From Candidatus Solibacter sp. (lineage in GTDB: Bacteria; Acidobacteriota; Terriglobia; Bryobacterales; Bryobacteraceae), in NCBI GenBank assembly GCA_013822245.1, contig PNKE01000051.1, positions 1 to 42,681 of the forward strand: DNA of 42,681 nt. Direction: 5' to 3'. Position 1 is the stretch's first letter. Each line of letters starts with the position of its first letter. The translations under genes and the position numbers were made by a program. Of the stretch, positions 8,400-15,113 are shown in pieces. A model generated the notes under the pieces. That model made no database searches, was not told where the DNA came from, and was given only the letters and a program-made list of their open reading frames with translations.

Positions 8400-10394
8400 A
8401 TGCGGGTCGCCCACGAGACTGTCCGCCCCTTCGCGGCCGCCAGCGGCGCCTTGCTGGCGTTGAGTGCGGGCCCGTTCGCGGTAGCCCCGGACGACGCAAT
8501 CGCGGCTGCGCTGCTACCCGCGATCTGCTTGGCTTCCGCGGGACTAATCATCGTGCGGAAGCCGAAGCCCGGGCGCGCTCTCGCCACGATGGGGATTCTG
8601 GGCCTGTTTGCGCTGGCCGCGCACCTGCTGTTGATCCATCCCGCGCTTGCCCTGGCAATTATCGTTCTGACGATGGCGTCGCTGGCGGGTCTTTGGGATG
8701 TCCTGAAGCGGCCGGCATCGAGGGCGCCGCTGCTGTGTGCGCGGGCCAGGGGAGCCGCGCTGGCGGCGCTGCTGTTCTGGATCGCGGATTCGGTTCTGCG
8801 GCCACAGCGCACGCCGATCGTGATCATCCCTGTCGCGCTGGGTTTCCTGATCGCGGCGATATTTGCCATCCATTGGGCGGTTGCGGCGCGCGGGAGCCAC
8901 CGGTGGCGCCCGCGGTTCATCCACGGAGCGGTAGTGATCTCCGGCTTGTTGTGCATGTCCAACCTGGACAACCCGTGGGCGGCGGCGAGTTCCGGGGCCT
9001 TCCAGGCACTTGTGACCCTATTCATCCTCCCAGGTACGCGGCGAGCCGAGATCGAGCGGCTTTCATGGTGGGAGCCGCTGATCAGCCACCCTGAGCGAAT
9101 GCTGGTGGGCACGTTTCTACTGCTCTCGCTTACGGGCACGATCCTGCTCGCGCTGCCGTTGAGCGCGAGTGGTCCGGCTGGAGTGAACCTGCTGGACGCC
9201 GCTTTCACGTCGGTGAGCGCGGTGTGCGTGACGGGCCTGATCGTGTTGGACACAGCGGTGGCATTCAGCGGGTTTGGCCAGGTTGTCATCCTGCTGCTGA
9301 TTCAAGCCGGCGGCCTGGGGATCATGACCTTCTCAACAGCGGTGCTGCGGATCCTGGGCCACCGCATGAGCCTGCGCCATGAAGGGGCAGCGGCTAGTCT
9401 GATCAATGTGCGGGAGCGCGGGCAACTGGCCGATTCCGCGCGCCGGATACTGCGCCTGACCTTCGCCGCCGAGGCGATTGGGGCGGTCCTGCTCCTGCCC
9501 CGGTTTCTGGCCCACGGCGATGAACCGGCCATGGCGATCTGGCGCGCCGTGTTCACGTCGGTTTCGGCATTCTGCAACGCCGGGTTCGCGCTGCAGTCCG
9601 AGAGTCTGATTCCTTATCAGACTGATCCGCTCGTCCTTCATGCGGTGGCGGCGCTGATCATCGCGGGGGGCCTGTCTCCGGTGGCGGTGTATGCGATCGC
9701 CCGGCTGCCGCGGAAGTCGTCGCGTCCGGCGTCGATGCAGGTCCGGCTGGGGTTGGCTGGCGCGGCGGCGCTGCTGATGGGGGGCTTCGTGTTCCTGCTG
9801 GCGGTGGAGTGGGACGGTTCGCTGGGCCACCTGGCGTGGAGCGACCGGCTGCACAACGCGTGGTTCCAATCCGTCACGCTGCGGACGGCGGGATTCAACT
9901 CGATCGACCTCACGCTGTTCCGGCCGGCCAGCCTGTCGATGGCGATGATCTGGATGTTCATCGGCGGCGCTCCCGGCAGCACGGCGGGAGGGATCAAGAC
10001 CACAACAGCCGCCGTGCTGATGATCTCGGCTTACAACATCGTCCTGGGCGTGCGGAGGGCCACGTTCTTCAGCCGGCAATTGGCCGAGCAGACGCGGCAC
10101 CGCGCCGCGGCGGTCACGCTGATGGCTGCCATGACGGCCACCACAGCGATCTTTGCCCTGCAGTTGACGCAGGCCATCGACGGGGCGGCGCTTCTCTTTG
10201 AAGTGTTCTCGGCATTGGGCACCGTCGGACTCTCGATCGGGGCAACAGCGAGGCTGGACGGGATTGGAAAGTTAATTATCATGGCCTGCATGTTCATAGG
10301 GCGAGTCGGCGGACTGAGCTTGCTCATGTTCATGAGTAGAAGGACACTGACCGCTCCAGTCTCCCGCCCCGAAGAAGAAGTTGACGTCGGATAG
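8400..10394 (+). CDS. ktrB: TrkH/KtrB-type potassium uptake channel subunit with N-terminal membrane extension
   Basis: The 664-residue protein has the four TrkH/KtrB pore repeats: SVSAVCVTGLIV, SVSAFCNAGFAL, TLRTAGFNSID and ALGTVGLSIGA, which form the K+ selectivity filter, plus the GGAPGSTAGGIKTTT loop. The canonical channel begins near residue 225. In front is an extra block of about 200 residues with six or so hydrophobic helices (residues 10-205) that is absent from Bacillus KtrB. The RCK regulator gene starts 18 bp downstream. The N-terminal block has no recognised function. Confidence 0.88.
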   Translation: MRVAHETVRPFAAASGALLALSAGPFAVAPDDAIAAALLPAICLASAGLIIVRKPKPGRALATMGILGLFALAAHLLLIHPALALAIIVLTMASLAGLWDVLKRPASRAPLLCARARGAALAALLFWIADSVLRPQRTPIVIIPVALGFLIAAIFAIHWAVAARGSHRWRPRFIHGAVVISGLLCMSNLDNPWAAASSGAFQALVTLFILPGTRRAEIERLSWWEPLISHPERMLVGTFLLLSLTGTILLALPLSASGPAGVNLLDAAFTSVSAVCVTGLIVLDTAVAFSGFGQVVILLLIQAGGLGIMTFSTAVLRILGHRMSLRHEGAAASLINVRERGQLADSARRILRLTFAAEAIGAVLLLPRFLAHGDEPAMAIWRAVFTSVSAFCNAGFALQSESLIPYQTDPLVLHAVAALIIAGGLSPVAVYAIARLPRKSSRPASMQVRLGLAGAAALLMGGFVFLLAVEWDGSLGHLAWSDRLHNAWFQSVTLRTAGFNSIDLTLFRPASLSMAMIWMFIGGAPGSTAGGIKTTTAAVLMISAYNIVLGVRRATFFSRQLAEQTRHRAAAVTLMAAMTATTAIFALQLTQAIDGAALLFEVFSALGTVGLSIGATARLDGIGKLIIMACMFIGRVGGLSLLMFMSRRTLTAPVSRPEEEVDVG

Positions 10395-10412
10395 AGAAAC
10401 CAGGGAGTTCAT

Positions 10413-11072
10413 ATGCAACGACAGGCACTCATCATCGGTCTGGGGCAGTTCGGCATGTCCGTTGCCGCGGCGCTTTCCGAACGCGGCGTGGAGGTGCTTG
10501 CCGTTGACAACCGCGAGGAGCGGGTGCGGGCCTCCGCTGCCTTTGCGGCGGAATCCATCTGCCTGGATGCAACCGACACCGACGCGCTGGCGCGGACTTC
10601 ACCCGAGAACCGCGACTTCTGTGTCTGCGCTATCGGCGACGAAGCCCGGGAGGCTTCCATCATCTGTACGGCGCTGCTGCGCCAGATGGGGGCGCGACGG
10701 GTCATCGCGCGAGCCAATGACGATCTCCACGCGCGGATTCTCTCACTGGTCGGAGCGCACGTCATCATCAACCCGGAGCGTGAATTCGGCGAGCGGTTCG
10801 CCAACCAACTGGTGCATGAGAACATCCGCGGAGAGATGGACCTCGGCGAAGGCATCCGGATCACGGAGTTTGAAGTTCCGCCGGGTTTTGAGGGGCAGAC
10901 GCTGGGCCAGCTTCAGTTGCCGCGCCGGTTTGGCGTGACGGTGGTGGCCGTCCGCCACGCTGGCCAGAAGACGATCTCCCTGCCGAATCCGGCCGCTGAC
11001 CTGGCGGAGGGCGACATCCTGGTGGTCGTATCGGCGCAGGGGGCGGTCGCGCGGATGATGGAACGGAGTTGA
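10413..11072 (+). CDS. ktrA: KtrA/TrkA-type RCK regulatory subunit
   Basis: A 219-residue single-RCK protein: TrkA-N Rossmann domain with ALIIGLGQFGMSVAAAL (residues 5-21) and the acidic VLAVDN that binds the ribose of ATP/ADP or NAD, followed by a TrkA-C domain (about 140-219). A single RCK copy fits KtrA rather than the tandem TrkA. It forms the cytosolic gating ring of the KtrB channel encoded immediately upstream. The next gene starts 3 bp after its stop, so the three genes are co-transcribed. Confidence 0.9.
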   Translation: MQRQALIIGLGQFGMSVAAALSERGVEVLAVDNREERVRASAAFAAESICLDATDTDALARTSPENRDFCVCAIGDEAREASIICTALLRQMGARRVIARANDDLHARILSLVGAHVIINPEREFGERFANQLVHENIRGEMDLGEGIRITEFEVPPGFEGQTLGQLQLPRRFGVTVVAVRHAGQKTISLPNPAADLAEGDILVVVSAQGAVARMMERS

Positions 11073-11075
11073 AAG

Positions 11076-11729
11076 ATGCGGCTGCGAACAGAACTCCTTC
11101 TCTATACGATGCTGCTGGCCTCGCTGAATGTGGCGCTGGCATTCGGGTGTATCGGCCTGTTCGTACGCATGGGGCCTGTGATCGCACGGATATTGCAGGC
11201 GAATGTTGTCTCGATGGACGCGGCTGAGCGGATCACTTTCGAGTTCGCGACGAATGCGGTTACGTTCACGGACGAGTCGCGGCGGCGCGTCGCTTCGGAG
11301 TTGGAGGTGATCGGCGCAAACATCACCGAGAAGGGCGAAGCCGAGATTTTCAGGCAACTGCGCACAAGCACGAAGTCCGCCCTGGACGGCGATCCGCAAG
11401 CCCGCGCCGCGGCGATCAGCCAGCTACGCTCTCTCATCGCCGTCAACCGGGAGGCGATGACGGCCGTGGATCTCGAGGCGCGGCGATTGGGTTCAGCGGG
11501 CGCATGGGCAGCCGTGTTCGTCGGCGCGGTCTCATTCGCGCTGAGCCTGCTGATTATCGTTCAACTCAGGCGGCGCCTTCTGAGGCCTCTGCTTGAACTG
11601 CATGACGTACTGGTTGCGGCGCAGAATGGGGACCGGTTCCGCCGCTGCAGGATGATGGAGGCCCCGGTCGAAGTCAAGAAGGCGACACACGCGGTCAACC
11701 GGCTGCTGGATGAACGGGGCAGCCACTGA
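11076..11729 (+). CDS. two-TM sensor-like membrane protein without output domain
   Basis: 217 residues: TM1 at about 8-32, an extracytoplasmic helical region of about 115 residues with many Glu/Arg/Ala (coiled-coil-like), TM2 at about 147-168, then a 50-residue HAMP-like tail (LRRRLLRPLLELHDVLVAAQNGDRFRR). This is the sensory and HAMP half of a histidine kinase or chemoreceptor, but the gene stops before any kinase, cyclase or methyl-accepting domain. Its position 3 bp behind ktrA suggests a role in the potassium uptake system. It is followed by a hairpin-rich region, not by a kinase gene. Confidence 0.6.
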   Translation: MRLRTELLLYTMLLASLNVALAFGCIGLFVRMGPVIARILQANVVSMDAAERITFEFATNAVTFTDESRRRVASELEVIGANITEKGEAEIFRQLRTSTKSALDGDPQARAAAISQLRSLIAVNREAMTAVDLEARRLGSAGAWAAVFVGAVSFALSLLIIVQLRRRLLRPLLELHDVLVAAQNGDRFRRCRMMEAPVEVKKATHAVNRLLDERGSH

Positions 11730-11845
11730 GAGGCGTGCGGAGGGCCGGAAGCTCTTCTTGATCGGTTCTGGCGAACAGACCAGCAGCGACGTGTCCGGGC
11801 GCGGAAATCTCTACGCGTTGTTTACACGAGGCCGGCCAGTCTTGA

Positions 11846-11890
11846 CAGCCCGCTGATGCGGGAAACCCTAACCGCTTCACAGCGGGGCTG
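11846..11890 (+). terminator. nested hairpins after the ktr operon
   Basis: CAGCCCGCTG (11846-11855) can pair with CAGCGGGGCTG (11880-11890) with one bulged G; an alternative inner hairpin CCGCT-TCAC-AGCGG lies at 11872-11885. No T-tract follows. It may be a rho-independent-like end or an attenuating structure between the ktr operon and the convergent FecR-like gene. The remainder of the 317-bp gap shows no gene. Confidence 0.3.
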
Positions 11891-12046
11891 ATCCTTCGGC
11901 CGCCATGGCAAACCCGCCGCGCAAGTTATCGCCGACGCCGCCGGGACGCACGTTGACCCAACCCAGCGGGAAGCGCCTTAATCGCCGCAAACCGGTTCAC
12001 GCGGCAGTGACGGCCAGAGTTCCGCAATAGGGGTGGAAGTGAAGTT

Positions 12047-12553
12047 CTACCTGCTCGGACTGATCGCGGCCACGCCGATACCGACCGCGGCGGCGGCGGC
12101 GCCACCGAACACGAGGGCTAGGTTGCGGCCGGTCCAGAAGGTTCCGGGCTTGCTCAACCCGCCGATCGAATAGCTGTTCCTCAGCCCGGAAACCGCAACG
12201 GTTTTGTCCAATGCCAGAAGGACGACCGAGTCGGCCGATTTCAGATCGTAAGCAGCCTCGCCTTCAAGCAACCGGAAGACCGGCTTGCCGTTCTGCATCT
12301 CCACCCGGGCCTTCGCGCCCGGGGCGAGAGAGATGCGCGATCCGTCGGGGAAGGTCAGCGTCACCGGCGCCGTCCCGGCGGCGATCTCAGCTCCCGCCAT
12401 CACTGGCCAGGAGGGTACGCCCGCCGGGTTCACCGATGCCCCGTTTATCGTGAACGGCTGCCCGGAGGAAGCCGCAGCCACTGGCGTGCCCTGCGCAAAG
12501 GCCAGGCAACCCAACATGCCGATCAGGATTACCGCGGTGAGAAGTCGATGCAT
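12047..12553 (-). CDS. exported FecR-like protein with C-terminal TM segment
   Basis: ATG at 12553 is chosen because it begins a clear signal peptide (MHRLLTAVILIGMLGCLAFAQ) and a GGAG lies five bases upstream; the longer frame from 12754 has no such start. The 168-residue product has a FecR-like beta domain at about 60-130 (LTFPDGSRISLAPGAKARVEM, then GEAAYDLKSADSVVLLALDKTVAVSG) and a C-terminal hydrophobic Ala/Gly-rich helix (about 142-163). FecR domains of this kind often occur in exported structural or signalling proteins of Acidobacteria. It is the last gene of the minus-strand lasso cluster, 85 bp after the PqqD-like gene, so it may or may not belong to it. Confidence 0.6.
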   Translation of the reverse strand: MHRLLTAVILIGMLGCLAFAQGTPVAAASSGQPFTINGASVNPAGVPSWPVMAGAEIAAGTAPVTLTFPDGSRISLAPGAKARVEMQNGKPVFRLLEGEAAYDLKSADSVVLLALDKTVAVSGLRNSYSIGGLSKPGTFWTGRNLALVFGGAAAAAVGIGVAAISPSR

Positions 12554-12638
12554 ATGCACTCCTACAAGAGCCAGGATTTCGTCCAAGCTCCAATGTAGCC
12601 TGGAATCGTTCACTTCGCAAGAGATAAGTTGTCTGGAA

Positions 12639-12935
12639 TCAAGCGCTTGTATGACATTCCCATGCTGTCTGTCTGACGAGCCGCTTCGCCTCCAGGGCAG
12701 ATGCCAGGTCAAGGACGTCTCTCTCGATCCGCAACTGTTCGACGTCATACTCATCGATCATCACCCGGCAGATCTCGCCCAGGCTCCTGCCCTCCACGAT
12801 CAACTGCCAGATCCGGGCCCCAACCGCGTCCAGCCCGTAATAGGTCCCCGATTCCAGGTGCAGGATCACCGTCTCCTCGCCCACCTGGCGCGCCATCACC
12901 TCCACCGGCACCTCGAGCTTGACTGACAACGTCAT
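12639..12935 (-). CDS. PqqD-family RRE protein (lasso peptide B1)
   Basis: 98 residues with the PqqD winged-helix pattern: EETVILHLESGTYYGLDAVGARIWQLIVEGRSL, then a helical part with EYDVEQLRIERDVLDLASALEAKRL. In lasso pathways this RiPP recognition element binds the YxxP-L motif of the leader peptide and delivers it to the B2 protease and the cyclase. The start ATG overlaps the stop of the kinase gene (ATGA), indicating translational coupling. The presence of separate B1 and B2 genes matches split-B lasso clusters. Confidence 0.88.
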   Translation of the reverse strand: MTLSVKLEVPVEVMARQVGEETVILHLESGTYYGLDAVGARIWQLIVEGRSLGEICRVMIDEYDVEQLRIERDVLDLASALEAKRLVRQTAWECHTSA

Positions 12936-13750
12936 ACAGGGGCCTCCAAATCCCTCTCAATCGCCGCGCGCACCATGCCCAACTCGTCATAGCGGCGGGG
13001 ATAGTCGAGCCGCCGGAAAACAGGCTGCGCCACCATCCTGGCCAGCCTGTCAAAATGATTCGCGATCAACTCCCGCTCCTCGATGTCGAGCAGAAACGAA
13101 TGCTTGGTCAATTCCATCAGCGCCTCGCCCGGGCTCATCGGCGTGGTCACCGCGTCCTCCACCCCGTCGTCGCGCAGGAAGTAGACCCGCTGCAGCGGCC
13201 TTGGCTCATCACAGAACCGGAGCGATTCGCCGGCCAGGATCCGGGCCTTCGATGTGTAGTCAACCGGCGGCGCGAACCGGATGTCACCGCCCAGCAGCGC
13301 CTCCTGGCTGTCTTCCCACAACCGGATCGACGGGTGGCTGGGATAGGCGAACAGTTTGTTTCCCGCCAGTTCGACCCGCAGTCCGTCGTCGGTCAGGAAA
13401 CGCCGCCCGGCGGCCGTGAAGGCGGCGGCGATCGTCGATTTGCCCCTGCCCGACTCACCCAGGAACGCTGCCGCCCCCGCGCCGATTTCCACGGCGCTTC
13501 CATGAAAAACCAGCTTGCCCTGCCGGCTCCACGCCAGCGGCAGCACCTGGTTCAAATACAGGTGCTCGACCGTCGCCCGCGTCGTGCCGTGCAGCGCCGA
13601 TTCGGCGAGCACCCGGCCCTCGTGGGACACCGTGAACTCGGCCAGCCCTGGGAACCGCAACAGATAGCCATCCGGCGCGCGGAAGAAATGGAGCCACTCC
13701 GTGCCGTCGGGGAACAACCATTTGTGAAACGGGGATTCCAAGGCGGTCAA
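12932..13750 (-). CDS. HPr-kinase-like protein, probable lasso peptide kinase
   Basis: The 272-residue protein has a P-loop FLGESGRGKST at about residues 94-104 in the setting of HprK C-terminal domains (VFHGSAVEIGAGAAAFLGESGRGKST, then RRFLTDDGLRV), and lacks the HprK N-terminal domain. Homologues accompany lasso clusters of the paeninodin type, where they phosphorylate a C-terminal Ser of the precursor. Here the predicted core ends in Asp, with Ser at core positions 5, 12 and 15, so the target is unclear. TTG start at 13750, preceded by GGAG five bases away; the start overlaps the methyltransferase stop. Confidence 0.85.
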   Translation of the reverse strand: MTALESPFHKWLFPDGTEWLHFFRAPDGYLLRFPGLAEFTVSHEGRVLAESALHGTTRATVEHLYLNQVLPLAWSRQGKLVFHGSAVEIGAGAAAFLGESGRGKSTIAAAFTAAGRRFLTDDGLRVELAGNKLFAYPSHPSIRLWEDSQEALLGGDIRFAPPVDYTSKARILAGESLRFCDEPRPLQRVYFLRDDGVEDAVTTPMSPGEALMELTKHSFLLDIEERELIANHFDRLARMVAQPVFRRLDYPRRYDELGMVRAAIERDLEAPV

Positions 13751-14877
13751 CTCAACTCCGCATCGCGCGTGAACACCTGGAAGACGAATTGCGCCAGCGC
13801 CTGCCGCGAGGGCAGCAGGCCGGGGCGCCGTTCCATCACAATCGCTTCGATTTCCGAAAGGCTTCGCACACCATCACAGTATTCAAGAACCACCCGCCGC
13901 GCCTCGCCTTCGCGGGTCAACCGCGGCACCGCGCCGGGGTTGCCGATCCTCAGGTCCCGCTCGCCCAGCAGCATCCCATTCAATGTGGACTGGCTCTGCC
14001 GCCGACCCCCAGCCTCCACCACCCAGGCCAGGAAATCCTCCTTCGGCCGAGCCATGATCGTGCAGCCGATGCTGTCGCCCGCCTTGGCGTGGACAGGCTC
14101 AGCCAGCGGCAGAAACGCCTGCGGCCGTTGAATCCGCTCCTCCGCGAGCGGGGAATTCGTCATCCACACGCCCTCGGCGAGTTCGCAACGGAACCACCCG
14201 GCCAGTCCATGCAGCGTCGCGTCGCGCTCGCATTTCAGTTCCGCCCGCCAGCAATGGTAATCCGGCGAATCCTCTCGCAGGCCGATCGATCCAAGCCTCG
14301 CCGGGCCGGCGGCCGCCTCTGCCCGCTCCAGCGTCACCGGGCATTTCACGTTCTCGGCAAACCGTCCCAACGCACGGAACTCCGGCGCCAGACTCTCCGC
14401 CCGCCAGCGGCTCACCTCCGCATAGCATCTCCCGGATTCGATCCCGGCGAGTTCCAGTTCGATCCTGCCCGGGATCACCACGCCCCCGGGCTTCAGAAAC
14501 CGCCGCCGGGCGTCCTCCAGATACTGAACAATCCCGGCGTCAAAGCCGAAATAACCCGCCTGGTCGCAGATCACCACATCGGCCGGCACAGGCGGCGTCA
14601 CCGCCGTGGACATCCCGCGAATGAACTCCACCCGGCCGCCGAAGCCCGCCGCTTCGTAGACCATACGCGCCGCCTCGATCATCGAGGAGTCATCGATGGC
14701 GATCACCCTCGCCGCTCCTGCCCTCAGGCACGTCAGCCCCAGCACGCCGCTGCCGCACCCCAGGTCAACCACCGTCATCCCCGGCCGGATCACCGCCGAC
14801 ACGGCGCGGCCATAGGCGCCCACCCGGACCGGGTCAGTGATGTAGCTGTAATGCTCGTCAAGGTGGGACCTGCTCAC
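13747..14877 (-). CDS. PRMT-like SAM methyltransferase with C-terminal PqqD-like domain
   Basis: 376 residues. The N-terminal domain (about 1-150) follows protein arginine methyltransferases closely: DEHYSYITDPVRVGAYGRAV, motif I VVDLGCGSG (36-44), and CDQAGYFGFD (104-113) at the position of the PRMT double-E hairpin. The middle part (about 210-300) matches the PRMT beta barrel (LHGLAGWFRCEL, MTNSP, PVHAKAGDSIGC). The first catalytic Glu of SExMGY is Asp and the second is Ala, so Arg N-methylation is not assured. The last 65 residues (LEYCDGVRSLSEIEAIVMERRPGL and following helices) look like a PqqD winged helix, which could dock the leader peptide. GTG start. It lies 46 bp after the precursor gene, so it probably modifies the lasso peptide. 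Confidence 0.8.
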   Translation of the reverse strand: MSRSHLDEHYSYITDPVRVGAYGRAVSAVIRPGMTVVDLGCGSGVLGLTCLRAGAARVIAIDDSSMIEAARMVYEAAGFGGRVEFIRGMSTAVTPPVPADVVICDQAGYFGFDAGIVQYLEDARRRFLKPGGVVIPGRIELELAGIESGRCYAEVSRWRAESLAPEFRALGRFAENVKCPVTLERAEAAAGPARLGSIGLREDSPDYHCWRAELKCERDATLHGLAGWFRCELAEGVWMTNSPLAEERIQRPQAFLPLAEPVHAKAGDSIGCTIMARPKEDFLAWVVEAGGRRQSQSTLNGMLLGERDLRIGNPGAVPRLTREGEARRVVLEYCDGVRSLSEIEAIVMERRPGLLPSRQALAQFVFQVFTRDAELS

Positions 14878-14923
14878 GGGTCCACCGCCCGCAGCCGCCA
14901 GAGAATGGCTCGGGCCAGACCGG

Positions 14924-15067
14924 CTAGTCCATGCTCATGCCGGACCTGCCGTCGGGTCTTTGACTGCCCCCCGGCCCCTGTGTGAGGTTTCGGAGAGCCC
15001 CATGAGTGCGAAGCGTGGGACGGGCGTACTTCTTCTTCCGGGGTGGCGCCGCCGCATCTTTGACCAT
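14924..15067 (-). CDS. lasso peptide precursor (47 aa)
   Basis: A small gene between the cyclase and methyltransferase genes. ATG at 15067 is preceded by AAGGAG (15074-15079). The 30-residue leader is basic and contains Y14-A-R-P17-T-L19, Gly23 and Thr29, matching the YxxPxL...G...T pattern read by lasso RRE proteins; Thr29 is the penultimate leader residue. The predicted core is GPGGSQRPDGRSGMSMD. Gly at core position 1 and Asp at position 9 give a nine-membered-residue macrolactam ring with an eight-residue tail. The pattern with Gly4, Pro8 and Asp9 resembles paeninodin-type cores. By hand calculation the threaded product without further modification has a neutral monoisotopic mass of 1672.70. 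Bulky plug residues are limited to Arg11 and the two Met. Confidence 0.85.
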   Translation of the reverse strand: MVKDAAAPPRKKKYARPTLRTHGALRNLTQGPGGSQRPDGRSGMSMD

Positions 15068-15084
15068 TGGGGACTCCTTGCCAA

Positions 15085-15113
15085 ATCATAAACAACATTT
15101 TATGTTTCGGCAA
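15085..15113 (-). promoter_or_regulatory. candidate internal promoter for the lasso precursor
   Basis: TTGCCG (15108-15113) and TATGAT (15085-15090) on the minus strand are separated by exactly 17 bp, in an AT-rich patch overlapping the 3' end of the cyclase gene. The -10 hexamer is close to the ribosome binding site at 15074-15079, so the transcript would have a very short leader. An own promoter for the precursor would let it exceed the level of the modifying enzymes. Confidence 0.45.

Noticed and set aside
11890-11985. Words resembling a c-di-GMP-I riboswitch (GGCAAACC and GGGACGCA)
   Set aside because: The distance between them is too long, the GAAA tetraloop and the second conserved stem are missing, and no plus-strand gene follows.
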